DNA from: Flavilitoribacter nigricans DSM 23189 = NBRC 102662
GTDB taxonomy: Bacteria > Bacteroidota > Bacteroidia > Chitinophagales > Saprospiraceae
Reading direction: 5' to 3'
Assembly (NCBI RefSeq): GCF_002646595.1
Contig: NZ_PDUD01000043.1
Span: forward strand, 49,268-113,267
Length of the DNA: 64,000 nt
A model generated the notes under the pieces. The model saw only the letters and a list, made by a program, of their open reading frames with translations. It ran no database searches and was not told the DNA's origin. Below, piece by piece: positions 43,825-53,099 of the stretch. Each line of letters starts with the position of its first letter. Position 1 is the first letter of the stretch. A program made the position numbers and the translations under genes.

Positions 43825-46734
43825 TTATTTAATACTGCTGGTGTCCCCAATAGCCACAAAGCCCGACCAGTTAGCAGGAAATGCTTCCCGGCCGCTATGT
43901 GTTTTTAGGTAGTCTAACTTAGCCCGACGCAAGCTGCTGTCCTTGGACACACCTGCGTTGAGATAAGCGTAGAATCCAGCCATTAACTGCTGCGTGTGTT
44001 GATCATCAATTTTCCAAAGCGAGGTGATCAGGCTCTTGGCACCGGCGTAGGAAAAAGCCCGGGCCAGACTGATGATGCCCTCCCCTTGTCGTAGTTCACC
44101 GATCCCCGTTTCACAAGCTGACAAAACGACCAGATCGGCATTGAGCTGTAAACCGTAAAGGTCACGAACGTGCAATAGCATCTGTTCATCGGGTTGATCG
44201 GTATAGGCGAAGACCAGAAAAGAATTCTCTCCTTGCACGGAATTGGCCTCAGCGTGGGTAGCCAAATGCAGAATACGGCATTTGGGCGCTTCCTGCATAA
44301 ACTTTTTCTTGGTAGCTGCTTTTCCGTAAACTGTTTGGTTTTGCGGTTCGCTCTCGAACATATCGATCTCTTCTTTACTATATAGCAGGGGAAGAAACTT
44401 ATGGATAACCTGACCGGTATCCGCACTTTGATTTGGCAACTGCAGATAAACAGTATCCTTACCGCTAAAAGGGGCCATCGCTAATATTTGCCGGGAGGGA
44501 TCTTGATGCACTATAGTTTTCATGGCGTCCAGCAGGGTTAGGGAATAGTTGTAGCTGATCTCGTGATCATTAATTAAAAATGGCCATCGCTCTACATAGT
44601 TATCTTTCGGCATTGCGGTCAACAAAGCTTCAAAGGGGATATAACCCAACTTTTTATCAGGTACAATAACCAGGCGTTCGGGCAGCTCATCCGCAAGCGG
44701 GCGGATCAGTTTTTGGTATAACAGGTGGGCCGGTTCCCTAAAATTATCCATATTATAGGGCATCGTACCGGTTATGTGCTTACGCACCTGCTCGATCCAG
44801 CTTTCCAAGGGAAAATCATATTTAATCGGGATCAACCGAACCTCATCGGTGGTCACTAAGAAAACGAAAATAGTACTATCGCCGACCTGATATTCGATCA
44901 TCGCCTGATCCCTGGGCAAAGATTGCTGTAATTGTTTTAGGGAGACCGTTTCCAAGTTATACATCAAATCGAAATAGCCGGGATGAAAGTTCGCAAAATC
45001 GGCTTTTAGCTCTTCGTAGCTTCTTTTAAGATTAAAGATCTCCTGATTCCACCTGGCCCGGTCTTCGGAAAGAGACTCATCACTCCCGCTGTAAATTAAT
45101 TTTTCGTAGAAGTAATTTAATCTGGCCTTTAAATCGTATTCACTTTGTAAGAGGCTGTCGGGTACCCCTTCAAACTGGATCTCTTTTTTATGCCGGACCG
45201 CTTCAAATAACAGTGTACTCTTTCCAACCTCGGCAAATTGAAAGGCCGCTTCCAGATAGTGCCTGTCATTAGTAAGTAAATAGAGTTTCTGGTAAGTATC
45301 AACTGCCCACTCACTCCAAAGATCGTTTCGCTGCACCAGGTTGATCTTGGAAGTTAGATCCGCAAAATTGACGCGTAACCCGTTTTTTACGATCATGGCG
45401 TCGGTTAAAAATTCACCGGATTTTTTGAGGTCGTTGCTATCCTTTGTCAGCCGGTAACGCTGATTGTAAGCGATGCCTAGGTTAACCAGGGCATCCTCCA
45501 GATCCTGTGATGCCTGCCAGGGTATCGGTAGTGTAAGGTCCAGTGTATCGTAGGAAAGTGTGTTGGCTGCCTGCGTGAAATGCGCTAAAGCTGCCGGTAG
45601 ATCCCCTTGCTCGGAGTAAACCCGTCCCATGTGATTATAGCAGTTCGCCAGGGTATAGATCGATGCGCCCTCCATCGTTTGCAGAGCATGTAAAGCTTCT
45701 CCGTACACTCTTAAAGATGCTTCCCAATCCTTTTTAAGCCGGAGGTGATTACCCAGACCGATTCGGGTAATGATCGAATAGATCGTTGGCTGATCGCCGA
45801 AGGTGCGCTGCCAGATATCCAAGGCTTGAAGATCATAATACAAGGCTGTGTCCAGCTCTGTGCGTTCTGCCTGTACGTTAGCTATATTCGAATAGATCTG
45901 CCCCATAAAAGGATGTTCAGGAAAATTCTCGCGAATGATTTTCTCTGCTTTACGAAATTCCGTCATCGCGAGATGGTACTGTTCCTGAAAAAACCAGACA
46001 TTCCCCAAATTTTGGTGCACCTGGATCAGGTCGATGTGCGTACCGTATGCTTTTTCCAGAATGTCTTTAGCGATGAGGTAGTAGTCCCTGGCTTTCCCGA
46101 AATCTCCGTATTCTTCGAAGATCGTTCCCAGGTTTACGTACGCGTTTGCTCGGGTATTGGGTAGGAGACCCGGTAGCGTATCCTTAATGACCAAAGAGCG
46201 CGAATAATAATCTTCAGCCAGACGGAACTGTCCCATCCCGGCGTACGTATTTCCCTGATTGTTAAAAATGTTGGCTTGTAAAGACGGAATGGGTTCCGTC
46301 TGGCGATCGATAATCAGTTGTGCAGTATCCAATAGGTCCAGTGCCGCTTCGAATTTACTGAACTCCGATGCTAATCCTCCCAGATTAAGGTAGGAGGTGA
46401 TCATATCCACGTGGTATAAACCTAAATAGTTTTTCCGGATCTGTAATGCCTGGTCGTATTTCTCCTTGGCCTCCGGGTACATTCCGTAATAATGGTAGAT
46501 AACACCCGCTGCCTGGAACAGACCGGCGTAGATATCCTGTTCACCGGTCGGTTTCGCTTCATACTGCTGCAAAGCCCTTTGGGTCAAGGCTAAAGCGCTA
46601 TCCAGATTGCCTTGACCGATCAACTGGTCAACATCCAGGAAAAATTGCCGGTAATTTATGGTATCGGAAGGCGATTGGGCGTGGAGGGTATTAACTAGTA
46701 AAAAGCAGAGAATTACAAGGCTCTTAGCTCGCAT
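43825..46734 (-). CDS. Exported TPR-CHAT protein (sigma-operon copy)
   Basis: ATG 46734 gives a signal peptide (MRAKSLVILCFLLVNTLHAQ); an upstream in-frame ATG at 46752 adds six residues. Residues about 30-470 hold TPR units of the GNTYAGMGQFRLAEDYYSRS and NLGNVWFFQEQYHLAMTEFR type. The C-terminal CHAT domain carries the caspase-like dyad: HLATHAEAN (H827) and VLSACETGIGELRQGEGI (C874). CHAT proteases act in bacterial signalling and cell-death pathways (for example TPR-CHAT/Craspase), but this one is exported, so its substrate must be in the periplasm or outside. It is the third gene of the sigma operon. Confidence 0.85.
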   Translation of the reverse strand: MRAKSLVILCFLLVNTLHAQSPSDTINYRQFFLDVDQLIGQGNLDSALALTQRALQQYEAKPTGEQDIYAGLFQAAGVIYHYYGMYPEAKEKYDQALQIRKNYLGLYHVDMITSYLNLGGLASEFSKFEAALDLLDTAQLIIDRQTEPIPSLQANIFNNQGNTYAGMGQFRLAEDYYSRSLVIKDTLPGLLPNTRANAYVNLGTIFEEYGDFGKARDYYLIAKDILEKAYGTHIDLIQVHQNLGNVWFFQEQYHLAMTEFRKAEKIIRENFPEHPFMGQIYSNIANVQAERTELDTALYYDLQALDIWQRTFGDQPTIYSIITRIGLGNHLRLKKDWEASLRVYGEALHALQTMEGASIYTLANCYNHMGRVYSEQGDLPAALAHFTQAANTLSYDTLDLTLPIPWQASQDLEDALVNLGIAYNQRYRLTKDSNDLKKSGEFLTDAMIVKNGLRVNFADLTSKINLVQRNDLWSEWAVDTYQKLYLLTNDRHYLEAAFQFAEVGKSTLLFEAVRHKKEIQFEGVPDSLLQSEYDLKARLNYFYEKLIYSGSDESLSEDRARWNQEIFNLKRSYEELKADFANFHPGYFDLMYNLETVSLKQLQQSLPRDQAMIEYQVGDSTIFVFLVTTDEVRLIPIKYDFPLESWIEQVRKHITGTMPYNMDNFREPAHLLYQKLIRPLADELPERLVIVPDKKLGYIPFEALLTAMPKDNYVERWPFLINDHEISYNYSLTLLDAMKTIVHQDPSRQILAMAPFSGKDTVYLQLPNQSADTGQVIHKFLPLLYSKEEIDMFESEPQNQTVYGKAATKKKFMQEAPKCRILHLATHAEANSVQGENSFLVFAYTDQPDEQMLLHVRDLYGLQLNADLVVLSACETGIGELRQGEGIISLARAFSYAGAKSLITSLWKIDDQHTQQLMAGFYAYLNAGVSKDSSLRRAKLDYLKTHSGREAFPANWSGFVAIGDTSSIK

Positions 46735-46773
46735 AATCGGGGTTTTAAACATGTTCTTGAATAACTTATGTCG

Positions 46774-47823
46774 CTATCCTTTCTTCTTTGCGGCCTCTAA
46801 AAATTGAGCAGCCGCTTTCCGGACATCGCGATCGCCACTGTTAGTAGCCAGCTCGTCTATCGGACCGAGATCGGATGTTACCCCCGTAGCTAATTCCGCT
46901 AGCGCCAGATACCAGCGCATTTTATCCATATCGTAGTAACCCTTTTCGATCAGCTCCCTGAAAAGCGGAATGGCCTGCGTGAAACTGTCCTGTTCAAAAT
47001 AAATAAAGCCTAGGTACTGTTGGGCGTTGCGATATTCTCCTTGTTGTTCGGGAGGAATAGACTTGAAGATCTCAACCGCTCCCGGCAGATCACCATTATC
47101 CATTAAACGGCTTCCCTTACTGATAAGCGATTCATCGGGATCCGGATCACCGGAACTCCTGGATGTCCGGGTATTATTAATAGGTGAAACAATCTCTGCC
47201 TGGGCCAGGGCCAATTGCTGTAGGCGGTCTGTCGGGGTATTATCATTTTCGGCGACGGGACGATCCGGCTTTTTGGTAGACTTCGGCTCGGAGTCTACCG
47301 GTGGTGTAACCGACGGGGTGGACATCGGTTCTGTACTGGTCGGTTGCTCCGCTTCGTCAACCGGTTGAATACCGGGCACCTCGGTTTCCGTAGAACCATC
47401 CCTGGGATCTGACGGCAAAATTTCTCCATTGATATCGGAGGTTCCCGGATCCTCCGAAGGCAAAGGGGCGGACGGCATAAGTAAATAGAAAACTACCCCA
47501 ATACCAGCCAGCACCAGTAAGACTGAAAGCCAGCGTCTGCTAGCGTTCGGTTTCGGTTCATCATCCTGCACCGATTCAGGGGGTGTATTGTTTTCGTTGG
47601 CCGGTTCGCGGAGATCTGGCTCGGATGCCCAGGCTTCCATTTTAGCATCGAGTTCATCATCGATCATCACCGCGGCTAATTCCCTTTCCAAACGTAGCAG
47701 GGCTAGCTGCTCGGCTACCTCATCCTCCGTATTGATTCGTTGCCGCAAAGCTTCTTTTTCTGCGGCCGGAAGCTTATCATCCAGGTAATCCTCCAGTTGA
47801 TAGTATATGCTTTCTTTATCCAT
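46774..47823 (-). CDS. Membrane-spanning TPR protein, probable sigma regulator
   Basis: 349 residues. A cytosolic N-terminus (MDKESIYYQLEDYLDDKLPA) resembles the region preceding the membrane helix in anti-sigma-like proteins. One membrane helix (RRWLSVLLVLAGIGVVFYLL, about 95-115) follows. Then comes a long Pro/Thr/Glu linker (about 118-235) and C-terminal TPR-like helices (GDLPGAVEIFKSIPPEQQGE, FTQAIPLFRELIEKGYY). The start overlaps the sigma-factor stop by 8 bp, supporting translational coupling and a sensor/anti-sigma role, inferred from position. Confidence 0.7.
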   Translation of the reverse strand: MDKESIYYQLEDYLDDKLPAAEKEALRQRINTEDEVAEQLALLRLERELAAVMIDDELDAKMEAWASEPDLREPANENNTPPESVQDDEPKPNASRRWLSVLLVLAGIGVVFYLLMPSAPLPSEDPGTSDINGEILPSDPRDGSTETEVPGIQPVDEAEQPTSTEPMSTPSVTPPVDSEPKSTKKPDRPVAENDNTPTDRLQQLALAQAEIVSPINNTRTSRSSGDPDPDESLISKGSRLMDNGDLPGAVEIFKSIPPEQQGEYRNAQQYLGFIYFEQDSFTQAIPLFRELIEKGYYDMDKMRWYLALAELATGVTSDLGPIDELATNSGDRDVRKAAAQFLEAAKKKG

Positions 47824-48436
47824 TCTTCAAAGATTTAAGCACTTCCAGCAAATGCGGCTCCTTCTGAATTTCTTTATGCAAGCGCTGCATACAGCTAAAT
47901 CGTATCTTGCGTACAGGTGGTTTGTCCGGTAATCCAAGCTCATTTTTGATCTCTTCATCGCTGTATCCCTTATACTTTAACAGGATGACATCCAGGCATT
48001 GTTGCCCCAAAAAAGCAAGCATCTCTCTCAGTTTCTCTTTGCGCTCCTTGTCAAACAATTTGACATCCGGGGCGTCGGCAATATCCTTATCGTGTTCAAT
48101 AGTGTCGCCGGAAAGGGTCGTGTTTTTGTAAAAGCTTTTCTTTTTAGTGTCCAGCCAACAACGAATACAAATGCCGGAGAAATAATTGTACAACGTACCC
48201 TGTCCACGATATTTGTCCCTGATCAGGTTCCTGTGAAAAAATCGGAACCCTTCCTGGAGAGCGTCCTCTGCATCCACCCGGTTCCCGCCCCGAGCGATAA
48301 TTTTTTGAATGACCGAATTTCTTAGATTCGGGCGGTTAAAAAAATACTTGAAAGCACGGTCCCGTTGATCCCCCTTAGCTGCAATCATAGCTAGGAGTTG
48401 TTGGTCGGAATAAGTTTCGGTTTGTGGCTTAGTCAT
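47816..48436 (-). CDS. ECF-type RNA polymerase sigma factor
   Basis: 206 residues from ATG 48436 (MTKPQTETYSDQQLLAMIAA); an ATG 15 bp upstream in frame is also possible. Region 2 is visible as GNRVDAEDALQEGFRFFHRN and LYNYFSGICIRCWLDTKKK. Region 4 is visible as FLGQQCLDVILLKYKGYSDE with the ELGLPDKPPVRKIRFSCMQR recognition helix. It heads an operon with the membrane TPR regulator and a TPR-CHAT protein, a common Bacteroidota arrangement in which the sigma factor switches on stress or envelope genes. A good promoter lies upstream. Confidence 0.88.
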   Translation of the reverse strand: MTKPQTETYSDQQLLAMIAAKGDQRDRAFKYFFNRPNLRNSVIQKIIARGGNRVDAEDALQEGFRFFHRNLIRDKYRGQGTLYNYFSGICIRCWLDTKKKSFYKNTTLSGDTIEHDKDIADAPDVKLFDKERKEKLREMLAFLGQQCLDVILLKYKGYSDEEIKNELGLPDKPPVRKIRFSCMQRLHKEIQKEPHLLEVLKSLKNG

Positions 48437-48497
48437 ACTTAATATCACCATTAATAAAAGCGATCGAGAGCGCCGATAGATTATATGGCTCCTTACA

Positions 48498-48528
48498 CAA
48501 ATATAATGGAAAATAAAGATGACGGAAA
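48498..48528 (-). promoter_or_regulatory. Bacteroidota-type promoter of the sigma operon
   Basis: Read on the minus strand, TTTC (48528-48525) is followed by 19 nt and TATATTTG (48505-48498), which matches the TTTG-N19-TANNTTTG consensus with one mismatch in the -33 box. Transcription would begin about 55 nt before the sigma start. Confidence 0.55.
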
Positions 48529-48852
48529 GCGGTTTGAAATTTTCTCAAATTATTTCCCGTCACAGAAGATGGACCGCAAACGTCAGGATGCAATACCGGT
48601 CCTCCATCTCCCTAGTGAACCGAAACAGCTAAATGTCTGGAAATTTCTACTTTTTTCTGCCGGAGCTTGGTGGAAGTTAAATTTGTGGCTGTAACCGTCG
48701 GGAAATACCGAGTCGCGACGGATTATGGAGCTTCCGTCAATTATTCAGCTACTGTCAACAACCAACAGTTAACGCTACGGAATATTTCCGGACGGCGCTT
48801 ATGATGGGATAGATCGCGTTTAATGACCCTTTGGGGCGATAATTATTTTATT

Positions 48853-48890
48853 AAAGCTCAGAATATATTCGCCGAGCTTTTTATATTTTT
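48853..48890 (+). terminator. Terminator-like hairpin upstream of second TPR-CHAT gene
   Basis: AAAGCTC (48853-48859) pairs with GAGCTTT (48874-48880), followed by TTATATTTTT. No gene precedes it on this strand, so it may end antisense or leader RNA. A TATTTTTG -7-like box overlaps its tail (48884-48891). Confidence 0.35.
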
Positions 48891-49011
48891 GATTTATGGA
48901 CAATATTATATGATGCAAAGCAGATGCTGATTGCTAGCGTCATTCATATACTACGCTGAAATTGATCGGGCAGATCCAAACCAATTTTACGTCGGTAATA
49001 ATATATCGCAA

Positions 49012-52000
49012 ATGAAAGGTTATAAATCGTTGCTTCTCTTTTTCACTTACCTAATGATTAACGGGGTATTTGCACAACAAGCCCCTCCTGGTAACTCGGA
49101 TAACCAATTAATCAATGACACTTTTGCACTAGCCGGGAAATTGACACAAGCGAGAATGCTTATTGACTCTAATAAGCTCGATGAAGCAAAAGAGCTATTA
49201 TTAGCGGCAAACGGCTTAATAGAAAAAAATAGCCTGTCTCAGTCTATTTATCAGTACGATTATCTTCATGAATCCGGCCGGATCATCTATGAAGGTAAAG
49301 ATTATCAGACATCGTTTTCAATTTTCGAACATGCTCTTCTCTTATTAACGGATACTTTACAGATTCCGGATTCTACAAGAATTGCCAATTCGCTTTACAA
49401 TATTGGCAATACATTCATAGGGGAAAAGGATTTTAAAAATGCTGAGACTTACCACCGTCAAGCGTTGGATATTAGAGAGCGACTTCCCGATGTGGATAGC
49501 GTGCGTTTGTCCATGTCTTATAACAATATGGGATACATATACCAAAATCAAAGGAAACTGGAGAAAGCGCTGGAATCCCATCACAAAGCACTGGAAATCC
49601 GGAAAAAAGTTCTGCCGTATAACCATGTATTTATAAGCGACTCCTACAGAAATATCGGTCTTATTTACGAACATCAGCAGAAGTATCAGGATGCCATAAG
49701 TTGTTACCAAAAAATCATCCAGATCGAACGGGCCTCCGACCGAGGTAAGGATAAGCTTAATGATAGATTAGTACGCGCCCTTTCCGGTCTCGGATTCGCA
49801 TTAGTTACCAGTGGCAACGCTGCAGAGGCAGAGGGCGTTCTAGACGAAGGGCTCAGGGAGCTTGAAAAATTTGCTGGAGCAAAAAATAGTAAAGAGGGTT
49901 ATCGCATCATTTTTGATCTGGGTAATCTGCAACTTTCAAAAGGAGCATTTAAAAAAGCAAAAGAATTTTACTTAAAGGCAGGTGAAATTGCAAAGGAATT
50001 ACTTGGTGAGGGAAGTTATGAATATGGTAGCACATTATTTCAGCTAGGTATTATTAGTCATGATGAGTTTAGAGTGCAGGAAGGACTGAACTACATTAAT
50101 CAAGCCCTCCAAAGTTTTGAGGCTAGGTTTGGTAAAGAGAGCATATATTCTGCATATGCATATAATGAGTTAGGGAATCTGTACTATGTCAATAATGAAC
50201 TGGAGAAATCTCAGACTGCTCACCAGAAATCGTTAGATATTAAAATAAAGTATTACGGCGATCAAAACCCGGCGGCGGCCAACAGTTACAATGGCTTGGC
50301 AAATGTATACTTAAAGCAAAAAAAGTTTGAAGAAGCAGTACTGTACAATAAAAAAGCATTAGCGTTGAGGATAAAATACCTTGGCCCCCATAATTATGAA
50401 ACAATTATGGGCTATATGAATGTCTACAATAATTTTATTGCGATGGGGCAATTAGATAGTGCCGCTAACTATTTGCCGGATATTACAAAGCTACCGGGAG
50501 ATCTAAATCAATTCACCAGAGCGATAGTTGTCCTGAATACAGGAAGTTTTTATGGGGCAAAAGAAGAACCAAAGTTGGCGAGATATTATCTCAATAAAAG
50601 TATGGAAATGCTCCGGGAGGTGTTTGGTGCTAAACATGGTTTGCTGGGTAAAGCGTTTCAAAATAGCGGATTGCTGCTGGAAAATACTGATTTGGATAGT
50701 GCACTGATCCGGTATGATGAAGCACTCGCTGCTTTCAATTATAACGAGTCAGATCTTGAAAATACGAATTCTCCAGATCAGGTATTAATCTCCCTGAACC
50801 GTCGGGCCGGTATTTTTTATCGACAGGAAAAACTTAGAGAAGCAAAGAACGATTTGATCCAGGCGAAAAAACTCGCACTTAGCATCCTGGCATTATCGCC
50901 CCCTGAATTTTTACACAGCGTCTTGAGTCATCATAAGTTAATCATTGAAAATTCTATCAATGTAAATGGGCTTACGGTTGATGAGCCTACCAATTGTAGG
51001 GACTGTTTTCAGGATAGTGAACGTGCAAAGTCATTGTTGTTGTATCAATCTATTCAAGAGTCAAATGCGCTCCGCTTTGCCGGTATACCGGATAGCTTGC
51101 TAATAGAAGAGAATGATCTGCGTCTTGACATCACTTACTACGAGAAGAAAAGACAGGAAAGTCTTAACAAAGGCTTATCGGAAGCGGATACTAGTGTTCT
51201 AGCAATTGGGTCGCAGCTATACGATTTAAGACAGAAATATGAATTGTTGAAGCAACGTTTCGAGAGAGATTTTCCAGATTACTTCCAACTTAAGTATAAT
51301 TTTGCAATTGCAACAGTAGAAGACGTCCAAAAGGAACTTCTTGCATCAGACCAGGCACTACTGGAGTACTTTGTTGGAGATAGCTCGATTTTCATTTTTG
51401 TAATACGGGAGGATGGCTTTCAAATGGTAGAAGTTAAAAAAAATTTCCCCCTCACCGATTGGGTCAACCAGCTCACCCGAAATATCTCCGTTCCGGAGAA
51501 CTTTGCGTACGAAAACTACCTCGAGCCGGCGTACCAGCTCTACGAAAAACTCATCGCTCCGGTGGCAGACCTGTTGCCGGAACGCGTGGTGATCATCCCT
51601 GATGGAGTGCTGGGCTATTTGCCCTTCGAGGCCCTTCTGACCAGTCCGGAAAACCTATTCAACCCAGCGGCCGCCCCCTACCTTATTAATAAACACGAAA
51701 TTAGTTATAACTATTCTGCTACCTTGTTAAAGGAGATGCAGCAGAAGAAAATACGACAGTTGCCGACAAAAGATATCTTGGCGATGGCCCCTTTCTCCGA
51801 TCAAGACACCATTCGGATAGCCAACCTCGATCAGGATAACTGGATCAATCAAAAGCGGGATGAACTGCTCTCGCCTCTGCCTTTTTCCGGCATAGAACTG
51901 GACAGTTTGAGCGAGATATTCCCGACGGATGCCTTTCACGGATCAGAAGCGACCGAGGAACGGTTCGCCGAACGAGCCGGCGAATACCGCATCCTGCATC

Positions 52001-52440
52001 TGGCTACGCATGGCCGTGCTGACGCGCGCTCGGGTGATTACTCCTATCTGGCCTTCACACCGATCCCCGATAGCCTGGAGAACGAACTGCTCTACGTGCG
52101 TGATCTTTACAACCTTCAACTCAATGCTGATCTCGTGGTCCTCTCCGCCTGTGAAACCGGGATCGGAGAATTGCAGAATGGTGAAGGGATCATCAGTTTG
52201 GCTCGGGCTTTCGCTTATGCCGGCACCAAAAGCATTGCAACGACGCTCTGGCGGATCAACGATAAAAGTACTCAGGAGGTCATGGTCAGCTTCTACCACT
52301 ATCTCAAAGCTGGATTGCGTAAAGACTCGGCTCTCCGCAAAGCGAAATTGGACTTTTTACAGAAGTACGGGGGGAGTGCGGCTCATCCGGCGCTGTGGTC
52401 CGGTGTCATACTGATCGGGGACACCGCTGCTTTGTATTAA
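49012..52440 (+). CDS. Exported TPR-CHAT protein (second copy)
   Basis: ATG 49012 gives a signal peptide (MKGYKSLLLFFTYLMINGVFAQ); the longer in-frame start at 48931 hides it. Of 1142 residues, about 60-600 hold many 42-residue kinesin-light-chain-type TPRs (SLYNIGNTFIGEKDFKNAET, AYNELGNLYYVNNELEKSQT). The C-terminal CHAT domain has HLATHGRAD (H1000) and VLSACETGIGELQNGEGI (C1047), so the protease dyad is intact. The CHAT part closely resembles the other two copies while the TPR part differs. Gene-level base composition shifts towards G/C from about 51470 on, at the CHAT boundary. Confidence 0.85.
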   Translation: MKGYKSLLLFFTYLMINGVFAQQAPPGNSDNQLINDTFALAGKLTQARMLIDSNKLDEAKELLLAANGLIEKNSLSQSIYQYDYLHESGRIIYEGKDYQTSFSIFEHALLLLTDTLQIPDSTRIANSLYNIGNTFIGEKDFKNAETYHRQALDIRERLPDVDSVRLSMSYNNMGYIYQNQRKLEKALESHHKALEIRKKVLPYNHVFISDSYRNIGLIYEHQQKYQDAISCYQKIIQIERASDRGKDKLNDRLVRALSGLGFALVTSGNAAEAEGVLDEGLRELEKFAGAKNSKEGYRIIFDLGNLQLSKGAFKKAKEFYLKAGEIAKELLGEGSYEYGSTLFQLGIISHDEFRVQEGLNYINQALQSFEARFGKESIYSAYAYNELGNLYYVNNELEKSQTAHQKSLDIKIKYYGDQNPAAANSYNGLANVYLKQKKFEEAVLYNKKALALRIKYLGPHNYETIMGYMNVYNNFIAMGQLDSAANYLPDITKLPGDLNQFTRAIVVLNTGSFYGAKEEPKLARYYLNKSMEMLREVFGAKHGLLGKAFQNSGLLLENTDLDSALIRYDEALAAFNYNESDLENTNSPDQVLISLNRRAGIFYRQEKLREAKNDLIQAKKLALSILALSPPEFLHSVLSHHKLIIENSINVNGLTVDEPTNCRDCFQDSERAKSLLLYQSIQESNALRFAGIPDSLLIEENDLRLDITYYEKKRQESLNKGLSEADTSVLAIGSQLYDLRQKYELLKQRFERDFPDYFQLKYNFAIATVEDVQKELLASDQALLEYFVGDSSIFIFVIREDGFQMVEVKKNFPLTDWVNQLTRNISVPENFAYENYLEPAYQLYEKLIAPVADLLPERVVIIPDGVLGYLPFEALLTSPENLFNPAAAPYLINKHEISYNYSATLLKEMQQKKIRQLPTKDILAMAPFSDQDTIRIANLDQDNWINQKRDELLSPLPFSGIELDSLSEIFPTDAFHGSEATEERFAERAGEYRILHLATHGRADARSGDYSYLAFTPIPDSLENELLYVRDLYNLQLNADLVVLSACETGIGELQNGEGIISLARAFAYAGTKSIATTLWRINDKSTQEVMVSFYHYLKAGLRKDSALRKAKLDFLQKYGGSAAHPALWSGVILIGDTAALY

Positions 52441-53099
52441 TGTGATTATACTTTCGATATCATCTGGCAATGCATCATTCGTCTCTGTCGTAGGTTAAAT
52501 GTAAGAACATTAAACCTACAGTATGATTATTGCTTTTCATTTTCACGGGATAATATTAATTACCGTATATGATTTAAATTATTAATTATCAATGATTTAC
52601 ATCGAATTTGTAATGTTCTGATTTCAAGGATCAGCGGGAAAATGGGCCTTTTTTTTACTTGTCGTTCTCCTTTTAGTACGCTTACTTTAAATTTCGTTGA
52701 AGCTTCTTACTATGGGTATTGAATTATCACTCCATGTTAAAACCCATGCAAATGCAACTGGAAATTCTAATTTTTCATTGCTTGCGAAGAGATAGTTGTT
52801 GAAAAATAACAATTTCAGGCATCTGCTTTTTTAATCCAGGAAGTTTTGATATCGACGGGGAGTTTGAATATACAGATGATCTGTTAATAGATCGCAATCA
52901 TAGTGGCAGCTTTCACGGTCGGTATTCAATTGTAGCTAAGTATTAACAAATAAATCACTTGGAATCAGGGAAAGTATTGTTTAAATCAAGTTGTAATACA
53001 TCTGGGAATAGGGTATAGAGGAAAACACTCATTAAATAACTTTTGCTCTGTTTTGCTCTTCACAGTTTCTCTTTGCTCACATCGCACAAATTTGGCCTA
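52441..53099. other. Intergenic region between second and third TPR-CHAT genes
   Basis: 659 bp of AT-rich DNA. Apart from the stem-loop at 52490-52519 no gene, repeat or consensus promoter is evident. A TAACTTTTG sequence at 53036-53044 is one base too long for the -7 consensus. Confidence 0.4.
52490..52519 (+). terminator. Stem-loop after second TPR-CHAT gene
   Basis: GTAGGTTAAATGT (52490-52502) and ACATTAAACCTAC (52507-52519) form a 13-bp stem with one mismatch and a 4-nt loop, 50 nt past the stop codon. No U-tract follows directly, so it may end or protect the transcript. Confidence 0.45.

Larger units (their letters stand above)
48452..49011. other. Divergent intergenic region between sigma operon and second TPR-CHAT gene
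   Basis: 560 bp holding the sigma-operon promoter (48498-48528) and a terminator-like hairpin (48853-48890). A 69-codon open frame at 48485-48694 overlaps the promoter and shows no domain. Otherwise nothing recognisable was found. Confidence 0.45.

Noticed and set aside
48485..48694. 69-codon plus-strand open frame upstream of the second TPR-CHAT gene
   Set aside because: It overlaps the sigma-operon promoter and its translation lacks any recognisable pattern.
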